Origin: Calditerrivibrio sp. | GTDB taxonomy: Bacteria > Chrysiogenota > Deferribacteres > Deferribacterales > Calditerrivibrionaceae | Length of the DNA stretch: 14,024 nt | NCBI GenBank assembly: GCA_020217115.1 | Contig: JAIWOA010000099.1 | Coordinates: forward strand, 1-14,024 | Direction: 5' to 3' | Shown: one piece after another, positions 7,940 to 14,024 of the stretch | Layout of the letters: each line of letters starts with the position of its first letter | Numbering within the stretch: the stretch's first letter is position 1 | The notes under the pieces: model-generated | Database searches by the model: none | What the model saw: only the letters and a program-made list of their open reading frames with translations | Told to the model about the DNA's origin: nothing | Made by a program: the position numbers and the translations under genes

Positions 7940-7954
7940 ATTATTATTATTATT
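7940..7954. repeat. (ATT)5 trinucleotide tract between cheX-like gene and pilD
   Basis: Five perfect ATT units. On the - strand they read as four consecutive in-frame TAA stops at the end of the CheX-like gene and fill the space where the pilD SD would be expected. Slippage would alter the distance between the upstream AAAGGAAG and the pilD ATG by multiples of three without changing either protein. Confidence 0.85.
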
Positions 7955-8417
7955 TTTCTTCCTTTAATGCAACTTCCACAACAAAGAATTTATCCCCTAC
8001 ATCAAACTTTACTCCCAGGCAGGGAACATTGCTCGGTCTATTTATTTTATGCCCCTTTCCTATAATTACATTGGGAATCGATATCTTAAATTTTAAGCCC
8101 TTTTCAGAGAAAACTTTTTTCGTACTACCAGCAATCATATTGATAAATTCACCAACAGCATCAACAACATCATCATCTATTTTAGTTTTTTCTTCACCAA
8201 GAAACTTACTTACAACTCCAAGGGCCAGATCCTCAGGCATACTTATAACAACAGAACCAACTGCCTGCCCTGCAAGTCCTATAACACCAGATATGTCAAA
8301 AGATGGTTCATCCTCTTTTTTTATATAAATATTATCTTTCTTAGGTTCTACACCTACCATAGTTTTAAATACCGATAGAGTAGACTCGATAAAGGGGTTA
8401 ATATAATCAGCTTTCAT
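7950..8417 (-). CDS. CheX-like chemotaxis phosphatase family protein
   Basis: Belongs to the CheX/CheC-type family; CheX dephosphorylates CheY-P in Borrelia and Thermotoga. The 155-residue product begins MKADYINPFIESTLSVFKTM, has the FDISGVIGLAGQAVGSVVISMP core, and carries the phosphatase signature E-x-x-N as E90-F-I-N93 in DAVGEFINMIAG. Then come KFKISIPNVIIGKGH and a strand-rich C-terminus. The essential Glu and Asn are intact, so it may be active; CheX-like domains also occur in proteins outside chemotaxis. The ATG overlaps the lpxI stop by four bases (ATGA), with GGAG upstream. No cheA, cheY or flagellar gene lies in the window, so its partner is unknown. Confidence 0.88.
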   Translation of the reverse strand: MKADYINPFIESTLSVFKTMVGVEPKKDNIYIKKEDEPSFDISGVIGLAGQAVGSVVISMPEDLALGVVSKFLGEEKTKIDDDVVDAVGEFINMIAGSTKKVFSEKGLKFKISIPNVIIGKGHKINRPSNVPCLGVKFDVGDKFFVVEVALKEEK

Positions 8418-9226
8418 AACTTTTCTCCATTAAAAGATATAAATATCAATCCTTTTTCATCACAAAATTTAATAACTTCTTCAATATCAACAACAAAGGT
8501 AAGACCAGCTTCTATAGCTAAGCCTGCTCCTCTATTATCACTTATTTTTTTAAAAGTGTCAATACCTACTGTTGGGACATCAAATCTATGGTCCTGATGT
8601 GGCTTTGCAACCTTAACAACAACACCACCCTCCTTCGCAAGCCTGCATCCACGCTCAATGGCAGCATCGGTACCCTCTATCGCTTCAAGGGCCATAACTG
8701 CCTTCTTTTTTACTACCACAGTCTGCCCAATATCAAGCTTCCCAAGCTCTTTGGCAATCTTATAACCAAACAATAGATCCTCATATATCGATCTGGAAGG
8801 CTTCTTTTTAGAATAGACACCCTCTGGGAGAAAAAGATCTTTTAATATATCAGTTTGTTTTAATATTGTTATTCCATTTTTGGCAAATTCATCAACTAAT
8901 TTTAACATAATCGTATCATCATTTCTATTCTCAAGGGTAAATAGAAGTTTTATTGCAGTAAGATCAAGCTTAAGATTCTTATAAAGCAGTGTTTTATTCA
9001 CCTTCCCAGCAAAGAGAATCTCACTTACACCCTCTTTCTTAAATGTTTTTATAATTTTACCTACCTGACCTACGCTATATTCATAACTCTTACCAGATAT
9101 AGCTTTAAAATCTACAGTGGACTCTTCAGTGATAGTAACTACAACAACATCTCCATAGATCTCTTTGAGTTTATTATAAGCTATTAAAGGCAGTCTGCCA
9201 TACCCAGCTATCAAACCGACAGACAA
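8414..9226 (-). CDS. lpxI: UDP-2,3-diacylglucosamine pyrophosphatase LpxI
   Basis: LpxI hydrolyses UDP-2,3-diacylglucosamine to lipid X and UMP in lipid A synthesis, replacing LpxH in bacteria that lack it (formerly DUF1009). The 270-residue product shows the N-terminal GLIAGYGRLPLIAY, the central LENRNDDTIM, and the C-terminal motif KPHQDHRFDVPTVG (208-221), whose Asp216 matches the Asp required in Caulobacter LpxI. It starts with TTG at 9224-9226, two bases after the stop of the oxidoreductase gene; AAGGG seven bases upstream is the SD. In many genomes lpxB follows; here a CheX-like gene does. Confidence 0.94.
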   Translation of the reverse strand: MSVGLIAGYGRLPLIAYNKLKEIYGDVVVVTITEESTVDFKAISGKSYEYSVGQVGKIIKTFKKEGVSEILFAGKVNKTLLYKNLKLDLTAIKLLFTLENRNDDTIMLKLVDEFAKNGITILKQTDILKDLFLPEGVYSKKKPSRSIYEDLLFGYKIAKELGKLDIGQTVVVKKKAVMALEAIEGTDAAIERGCRLAKEGGVVVKVAKPHQDHRFDVPTVGIDTFKKISDNRGAGLAIEAGLTFVVDIEEVIKFCDEKGLIFISFNGEKL

Positions 9227-9228
9227 TG

Positions 9229-10197
9229 TTATACCCTTACTCTTCCCATTCTTTTTTTCATTATATTATCAATAGATAATGCAACTTTGAGGGAACGAAG
9301 CTCATGCTCAACAGTCACAATTCTGCTTGTCTCCCCTTTAATACAATTAATAAAATGCTTTATCTCCATCTTCAATGGGTTATCTTTATATACAAAAACC
9401 CTTTCAAGGACATATTCATTTATATATTTTAATTCTTTATTACCAAAAACATGTTGAGATGAACCCTTTCTATATATATTTATATCCTGATTCGTATAAT
9501 CTAAGTATATAAAAGCATCTTGCTGGCTTATACTCATCATCCTATCTTTTTTCTGTGTTACCCTACTCACAAGTATATTAGCTACTGAATTGTTATCAAA
9601 AACAAGGGTAACATTTGCAAAATCTGGCAATTCTGAATAAACAACACTACCCTTTGCTTCAATATCGATAACTTCCCTATTAACAATATTCATTATTATA
9701 TCGATATCGTGTATCATCAGATCCAATACTATGCTGTCATTTTTCATCCTTTCCACATAGGGGCCAACTCTCCTTGATTCAATGAGAAAAGGATTATCTA
9801 TCAGTTTCTTAATCTCTTGCACTGCACCATTGAATCTTTCAACATGGCCTATATGCAACACTAAGTTCTTTTTATCAGCTATATCAAATAGTTCTACAGC
9901 CTGTTCATAATCTGTTGTAATAGGTTTCTCCACGAGAACATGCTTACCAGCATCAAGACAATCCTTTGCTATTTGGTAGTGATACTTTGTAGGTGCTGCA
10001 ATAGTTACTGCATCCACATGGGGCAAAATATCCATGTAATTCACAGAAATAAGGGTATCTTCTTTTTTAGGAAGACTTTTAAGAAGTTCAGGATCAGCAT
10101 CACAAACAGCAGTTTTAACTATATCACCAATTTCATCGTATAGGTTATAATGATATCGCCCCATTCTTCCTACACCAATAAGACCCATCCTTATCAT
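9229..10197 (-). CDS. Gfo/Idh/MocA-family oxidoreductase in the lipid A operon (GnnA-like candidate)
   Basis: NAD(P)-dependent sugar oxidoreductase of 322 residues. The Rossmann fold is clear: GLIGVGRMGRYH with GxGxxG at residues 8-13, the EKP motif at 90-92, then HIGHVERFN (115-123) and DLMIHDID (159-166) whose His163 is the usual catalytic position. The substrate cannot be read from sequence. In Acidithiobacillus and Leptospira, GnnA, a member of this family encoded in the lpx cluster, oxidises C3 of UDP-GlcNAc; the aminotransferase GnnB then makes UDP-GlcNAc3N for amide-linked lipid A. The position between lpxA and lpxI suggests the same role, but no GnnB is in the window. The ATG overlaps the lpxA stop (ATGA), with AGGAGG upstream. 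Confidence 0.9.
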   Translation of the reverse strand: MIRMGLIGVGRMGRYHYNLYDEIGDIVKTAVCDADPELLKSLPKKEDTLISVNYMDILPHVDAVTIAAPTKYHYQIAKDCLDAGKHVLVEKPITTDYEQAVELFDIADKKNLVLHIGHVERFNGAVQEIKKLIDNPFLIESRRVGPYVERMKNDSIVLDLMIHDIDIIMNIVNREVIDIEAKGSVVYSELPDFANVTLVFDNNSVANILVSRVTQKKDRMMSISQQDAFIYLDYTNQDINIYRKGSSQHVFGNKELKYINEYVLERVFVYKDNPLKMEIKHFINCIKGETSRIVTVEHELRSLKVALSIDNIMKKRMGRVRV

Positions 10198-10970
10198 TCT
10201 CCCCTCCTCATGATCCCTCTTTTTGATTTAACAATAAAATCCAAAAATACCTTAACTTCATCATATTGTTTCAGCTTTGAAACCTCTTCTACAATCTGAT
10301 CCATAAGAAAATCCATATTGGTTAGTATCTTATAAGCCCTCTTTATCTCATTTCTAACATCCACAGAAATCCCCCTTCTTTTAAGACCGATCATATTTGG
10401 GCCATAAAGAACTGAAGGATTACCATCAACTAAAGCAAATGGTGGGACATCCTTGACTATTTTGGTTGCTGCTCCCACCATAGACATTCCACCTACTCTG
10501 ACAAATTGATGAATAATTGCTGCACCACCTATTATTGCGTTGTCACCAATATGAACATGCCCACCTAATCCTGCAAAAGATGTTAATATAACTCCATTGC
10601 CGATAACACAATCATGTGCTACATGACTGCTAGCCATAATGTAGCAATTATCTCCAACAACCGTTTTCCACTCCTCCTTTGTACTTGCCCTATGCAAAAA
10701 GGAAAATTCCCTTATGATACAATTCTTCCCGATTATTAATTTAGTATCCTCACCTCTGTAGCTTATATCTTGAGGTGCACCTCCAAGATGAGCATTTGGT
10801 GAAATTACTGTACCTTCACCTATTTCGGTATTGCTCTCTATAACTGCCCCAAATCCTATCCTCACATTTTCCCCAATAATACAATTTTTACCAATATAAA
10901 CATTCGGTTCAACTATTGCACTATCAGCCACAATGGCAGTCTTGTCTATACAACAATTATTGGATATCAT
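10194..10970 (-). CDS. lpxA: UDP-N-acetylglucosamine O-acyltransferase LpxA
   Basis: First enzyme of lipid A synthesis: it transfers a 3-hydroxyacyl chain from ACP to position 3 of UDP-GlcNAc. The 258-residue product is a left-handed beta-helix of hexapeptide repeats followed by a helical C-terminal domain (GLKRRGISVDVRNEIKRAYKIL). Active-site elements are PQDISYRGEDT, SSHVAHDC with catalytic His119 (E. coli H125), GGHVHIG and HQFVRVGG (154-161). Ala167 aligns with E. coli Gly173, the hydrocarbon ruler that sets acyl length. It is coupled to fabZ and to the oxidoreductase gene through four-base ATGA overlaps at each end. Confidence 0.96.
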   Translation of the reverse strand: MISNNCCIDKTAIVADSAIVEPNVYIGKNCIIGENVRIGFGAVIESNTEIGEGTVISPNAHLGGAPQDISYRGEDTKLIIGKNCIIREFSFLHRASTKEEWKTVVGDNCYIMASSHVAHDCVIGNGVILTSFAGLGGHVHIGDNAIIGGAAIIHQFVRVGGMSMVGAATKIVKDVPPFALVDGNPSVLYGPNMIGLKRRGISVDVRNEIKRAYKILTNMDFLMDQIVEEVSKLKQYDEVKVFLDFIVKSKRGIMRRGE

Positions 10971-11401
10971 TTTTTTCTCCTAACCATTACCATGAATTCC
11001 CCTTCTGTAACAACATTACCCTCTACAGTGATAGATCCTTTAAATTTAAACATGGCACTCTTCTTATTCAAAATATCAACACGCATGACCAGAATATCAC
11101 CAGGTATGACCGGTCTTCTAAATTTTACATTATCAAGACTCATAAAAAATATTTCACATTCCCTATAGTTAATATCACCAAAAAATCTTTGAGCAAGAAG
11201 TCCAGAAGCCTGTGCCATAGCTTCGATCTGAAGCACCCCTGGCATTATCGGCTCATCAGGGAAGTGTCCCACAAAAAATGGTTCATTGATAGTCACATTC
11301 TTCTGGGCAATAATATAATTCTCTCCCATTTCTAATACCTTATCAACAAGCAAAAATGGATATCTATGGGGGATCGTAGACATTATATCCTTTACGTGCA
11401 T
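10967..11401 (-). CDS. fabZ: 3-hydroxyacyl-[ACP] dehydratase FabZ
   Basis: Dehydrates 3-hydroxyacyl-ACP in fatty acid elongation and so competes with LpxA and LpxD for the same substrates. The 144-residue hotdog-fold product has the catalytic pair His46 (VGHFPDEPIMPG) and Glu60 (IEAMAQ), and starts with the family pattern IPHRYPFLLVDKV. The start overlaps the lpxD end by 10 bases with GGAGG upstream, and the stop overlaps lpxA by four. The lpxD-fabZ-lpxA order is the standard arrangement. Confidence 0.97.
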   Translation of the reverse strand: MHVKDIMSTIPHRYPFLLVDKVLEMGENYIIAQKNVTINEPFFVGHFPDEPIMPGVLQIEAMAQASGLLAQRFFGDINYRECEIFFMSLDNVKFRRPVIPGDILVMRVDILNKKSAMFKFKGSITVEGNVVTEGEFMVMVRRKK

Positions 11402-12417
11402 TTTTTATCCTCCAACAAACCTTGAACTATCTTTTTCAACTCGTATAGCTCCTTGAAAACAGCAGTATTCTTCATAAATAACTTCACATCCATAGGGGGA
11501 GCTCCACAATAAACACCCTTTTCATCTATATCAGACATTACAGCGGAACGGGCAAGTAAAACAGTACCATCTGCAATCTTTACATGATCTCCAATACCAA
11601 CCTGACCAGCAATTATAACATAATCTCCAAGTTTACAAGAACCAGCTATACCAGCCTGAGAAACTATTATACAATTCTTACCTATTTTACAATTGTGTCC
11701 TATCTGAACTAAATTATCTATTTTTGTTCCATCACCAATAACTGTTGCACCCAGAGCACCTCTATCTATACAGCTATTGGCACCTATTTCCACATTGCTT
11801 CCTATTACTACATTACCAACCTGCCTTATCTTCACATGGCCATCTGGCAGATTGACATATCCAAATCCATCAGCTCCTATGGTAGCATTTGCATGTATAA
11901 TAACATTATCACCAATAACCGTATCATCGTATAAGACAACATTGTTATTCAAAACAACATTTTTTCCAATCCGAACGTTGCTACCTATTTTAACGCCTGA
12001 TCTAATTATAGAACTATCCCCAATAATTGTATTTCTACCTATATATACAAAATCTTCAATCAAACAATCTTTGCCGTAGCTACTCCCCTCACCAATAAAA
12101 AATTGAACAGATTTGGGAAAGTAAAAGGGCTTTTGGGGATAAAAAATATCCAGAAGTTTAACCATAATGAGAGGGTCATCTTCTACAAGTATAAAGGGCT
12201 TATTTATATCACTTTTAACAGATTTTGTTATAACTGCTGCAACAATATTTTCTTCTTCTATATATTTTAAATATTTTCTATTTGTTACAAGAACAATAGA
12301 ATTCTTTTTAGGCTCCTCTACTGAAGAAAAAGTAGAAACAGATAGATCCTCTCCTACTAACTCACCTTTTAATAAATCAGCAAGTTTGGATAGTTTTATT
12401 TCTTTCTGGTTTTCCAT
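11392..12417 (-). CDS. lpxD: UDP-3-O-(3-hydroxyacyl)glucosamine N-acyltransferase LpxD
   Basis: Third acylation-pathway enzyme of lipid A: adds a 3-hydroxyacyl chain to the 2-amino group. The 341-residue product has an N-terminal uridine-binding domain (about 1-100), a long hexapeptide-repeat helix (about 105-310), and a C-terminal helix (FKELYELKKIVQGLL). Signature segments are IGADGFGYVNLPDGH (180-194), SCIDRGALGATVIGDGTKID, and NLVQIGHNCKIG with catalytic His241. Its ATG lies 22 bases inside the end of skp, without a strong SD. No other start fits before residue 85, so translation is probably coupled to skp. Confidence 0.96.
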   Translation of the reverse strand: MENQKEIKLSKLADLLKGELVGEDLSVSTFSSVEEPKKNSIVLVTNRKYLKYIEEENIVAAVITKSVKSDINKPFILVEDDPLIMVKLLDIFYPQKPFYFPKSVQFFIGEGSSYGKDCLIEDFVYIGRNTIIGDSSIIRSGVKIGSNVRIGKNVVLNNNVVLYDDTVIGDNVIIHANATIGADGFGYVNLPDGHVKIRQVGNVVIGSNVEIGANSCIDRGALGATVIGDGTKIDNLVQIGHNCKIGKNCIIVSQAGIAGSCKLGDYVIIAGQVGIGDHVKIADGTVLLARSAVMSDIDEKGVYCGAPPMDVKLFMKNTAVFKELYELKKIVQGLLEDKKCT

Positions 12418-12920
12418 TCTTTATCATACCTTTCTACAACAAGATTTGTTATATCGGAAGCATCAGCATTATACAGCACACCTGCCTCCCTCTTCTCAAA
12501 AATTACACTATATCCAAGCTCCTTCCCAAGCTTTTCAACCACATCTCTGAGTTCATTAGCTATCTTATTGACAAGCATCTGCTCTTTCTTCTTAAAATCA
12601 TCGTTAGCATCTTTTATAGTTGTTTGTAAAGATTTCAGCTTTTTCTGATAGTCATCCATCTTAGCTTGCTTTGCATCTTCACTCAATATCGCACTCTGCG
12701 CATTGAGCTCATCCTGCATCTTTTTCAGTTCCATACTTTTTGTATCTATATCCTTCTGCAAAGCTTGATACTCTTTTTTCATACTTTCCACAGCATCTTT
12801 ACCAGCTAGACTTTCATCAAGAGCCTTTTGCATATTAAATACTGCTATTTTACCATTTGCAAAAGCCAAACCTGTAAAGACAGCCATTAACAAAACAAAG
12901 ACAACTAAAATTTTCTTCAT
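12396..12920 (-). CDS. skp: OmpH/Skp-family periplasmic chaperone
   Basis: Holds unfolded outer-membrane proteins in the periplasm on their way to BamA. The 174-residue product starts with a signal peptide: MKK, a hydrophobic stretch ILVVFVLLMAVFTGLAFA, and a likely cut after AFA at about residue 21. The Skp start KIAVFNMQKAL follows, then a long lysine- and glutamate-rich coiled coil (about 45-125), and the closing strand ELGYSVIFEKREAGVLYNADASDIT. AGGAGG lies upstream of the ATG. It sits between bamA and lpxD as in Proteobacteria. Confidence 0.95.
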   Translation of the reverse strand: MKKILVVFVLLMAVFTGLAFANGKIAVFNMQKALDESLAGKDAVESMKKEYQALQKDIDTKSMELKKMQDELNAQSAILSEDAKQAKMDDYQKKLKSLQTTIKDANDDFKKKEQMLVNKIANELRDVVEKLGKELGYSVIFEKREAGVLYNADASDITNLVVERYDKEWKTRKK

Positions 12921-12950
12921 TCTTAATCCTCCTAACTTTTTATTAAATAT

Positions 12951-14024
12951 TTAAAATAAGCCACCTATTGAAAAATCCCATCTACCATTTGATTCCCCAG
13001 GAGCAGGATTGATCTTTCTACCATATTCTATCCTCAATGGTCCTATAGGTGAAAACCACCTGAAACCAAAACCATAGGATTTTTTCATTTCACCAGAAAA
13101 ATAGCTAACATTATTATCATAAACCTGACCTGCATCAAAGAAGAAAACTCCTTTAAACTTGTTCTCCTCAGAGATAGGGAAGGTCATCTCAGCATTGAAA
13201 AGTAGATACTTATCACCACCATATGCATAGCCAGCACTATCCACAGGAGAGATATCACCATATTTGTAACCCCTAATGCTATACATCCCACCAAGTCTAT
13301 ACCTTTCATCTATTGGCAAATCTCCAGAAGTAGCTTTTGCATATCCTATTTCACCCCTTACCATACCTGTAAAAGACCAGAACAATGGGAAGTATTGATT
13401 ACTTTCCAAACCTGTTTTTACAAAATCGTTATCACCACCCAATAAACCACCTGCATATTTTACAAACAAAGAAGATTTGTTACCCTTGGTAGGGTCGAGG
13501 GGATGATTTAAAGTATTCCATACAATAGATGGAGTAAAGCTTATAGTGGTAGTCTCACCTTCCTGATCTTTTATATAATCGGAAGAGGCCTCATCTATGT
13601 CGTAAATTTTTATTTTATCATAGGCAAACTTATAATTGATATATAACTTTCTTTTAATTATTGGGTGACCAAGTCTCAGAGCAAAACCTGTAGATTCCTT
13701 CGTATATTCATAGTAGCTTCTTTTAAGGTTATAAAGATCCACACCAAATGTAACAGGCCTGTCAAATAACCATGGATTTGTGAAGCTAAGAGTATAATCT
13801 GTCCTCTTTGTTGAAAACTCAGCCTTTAAACCCAAACTATAACCTAATCCAAAGAGATTCTGTTGATTAATTGAAGCCATAGCTGTTACCCCATCGACAG
13901 TTGAATAACCTGCACCAAGTGTAAACATCCCCGTAGGCTTTTCTTTCACATTGAGTTTTAGGCCTATCTTATTTTTACCCTCTTCTACAACTTCCTCTTT
14001 AAGGGTAACCTCTTCAAAATAGTT
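12951..14024 (-). CDS. bamA: Outer-membrane protein assembly factor BamA, C-terminal part (5' end outside window)
   Basis: Central Omp85 barrel that inserts beta-barrel proteins into the outer membrane. The frame is open to the window edge at 14024 (first residues NYFEEVTLKEEVVEEGKN), so the GTG at 13947-13949 is an internal valine and the gene is cut. The visible 357 residues hold the end of the last POTRA domain, the linker VKEKPTGMFTLGAGYSTVDG, and the barrel. The conserved loop-6 motif is IRGYKYG (about 250-256), and the C-terminal strand ends in phenylalanine (WDFSIGGLF), the sorting signal. It is the most upstream visible gene of the - strand operon, 30 bases before skp. Confidence 0.96.
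   Translation of the reverse strand, partial: NYFEEVTLKEEVVEEGKNKIGLKLNVKEKPTGMFTLGAGYSTVDGVTAMASINQQNLFGLGYSLGLKAEFSTKRTDYTLSFTNPWLFDRPVTFGVDLYNLKRSYYEYTKESTGFALRLGHPIIKRKLYINYKFAYDKIKIYDIDEASSDYIKDQEGETTTISFTPSIVWNTLNHPLDPTKGNKSSLFVKYAGGLLGGDNDFVKTGLESNQYFPLFWSFTGMVRGEIGYAKATSGDLPIDERYRLGGMYSIRGYKYGDISPVDSAGYAYGGDKYLLFNAEMTFPISEENKFKGVFFFDAGQVYDNNVSYFSGEMKKSYGFGFRWFSPIGPLRIEYGRKINPAPGESNGRWDFSIGGLF

Noticed and set aside
10916..11335. + strand open frame of 139 codons across lpxA and fabZ
   Set aside because: Antisense to two well-supported genes, with no SD and no recognisable domain; similar antisense frames over lpxD and DUF1015 were rejected for the same reason.
13947..13949. GTG as a start codon for the BamA-like gene
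   Set aside because: The frame continues to the window edge with POTRA-like sequence, so this is an internal valine of a gene cut by the window. The same applies to the GTG at base 10 in ffh.
1..14024. CRISPR array, insertion sequence, prophage, toxin-antitoxin or defence genes
   Set aside because: Read for regularly spaced repeats, transposase or integrase motifs and inverted terminal repeats; none found. All sequence is accounted for by housekeeping genes and short gaps.

Overview
The window is AT-rich bacterial chromosome, packed with genes and without mobile DNA. It fits a Gram-negative, diderm, probably thermophilic or anaerobic bacterium: there is a lipid A and outer-membrane assembly operon, LpxI is used in place of LpxH, and a class IV prepilin peptidase is present. 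Gene content and protein style suggest Deferribacterota (a Calditerrivibrio/Deferribacter-like genome). That placement is an inference from the sequence alone.

Left block (1-4553, + strand): the 3' part of ffh, then rpsP, khpA, rimM, a fused trmD, rplS, rplM and rpsI. Genes are separated by a few bases or overlap, and most have an AGGAGG-type Shine-Dalgarno (SD) site. This is the classic translation cluster: signal recognition particle, 30S and 50S proteins, an RNA chaperone, a 16S maturation factor and the tRNA m1G37 methyltransferase. A near-consensus promoter in the rplS-rplM gap probably gives rplM-rpsI its own transcript. A strong intrinsic terminator follows rpsI.

Convergent junction (4554-4672): it contains that terminator plus a second, degenerate copy of the same hairpin and flank. 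The second copy runs into the 3' end of the opposing gene.

Right block (4673-14024, - strand, read right to left): bamA (5' end outside the window), skp, lpxD, fabZ, lpxA, a Gfo/Idh/MocA oxidoreductase (GnnA-like candidate), lpxI, a CheX-like protein, a prepilin peptidase, tyrS and a DUF1015 protein. Almost every junction is an overlap or a gap of a few bases (four-base ATGA overlaps at fabZ/lpxA, lpxA/oxidoreductase and lpxI/cheX), so this looks like one long operon. BamA and Skp assemble outer-membrane proteins; LpxD, LpxA and LpxI build lipid A; FabZ sets hydroxyacyl-ACP supply. The downstream genes (CheX, PilD, TyrS, DUF1015) are functionally unrelated passengers or couple motility and pilus functions to envelope growth.

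Most genes are ordinary. The points worth a second look are the TrmD-methyltransferase fusion and its Asp-to-Glu change at the presumed catalytic base, the sugar oxidoreductase inside the lipid A operon with a possible altered LpxA acyl ruler, the CheX gene coupled to lpxI where lpxB is often found, the duplicated terminator, and an (ATT)5 tract where the prepilin peptidase SD site should be. No clearly new multi-gene system is visible.
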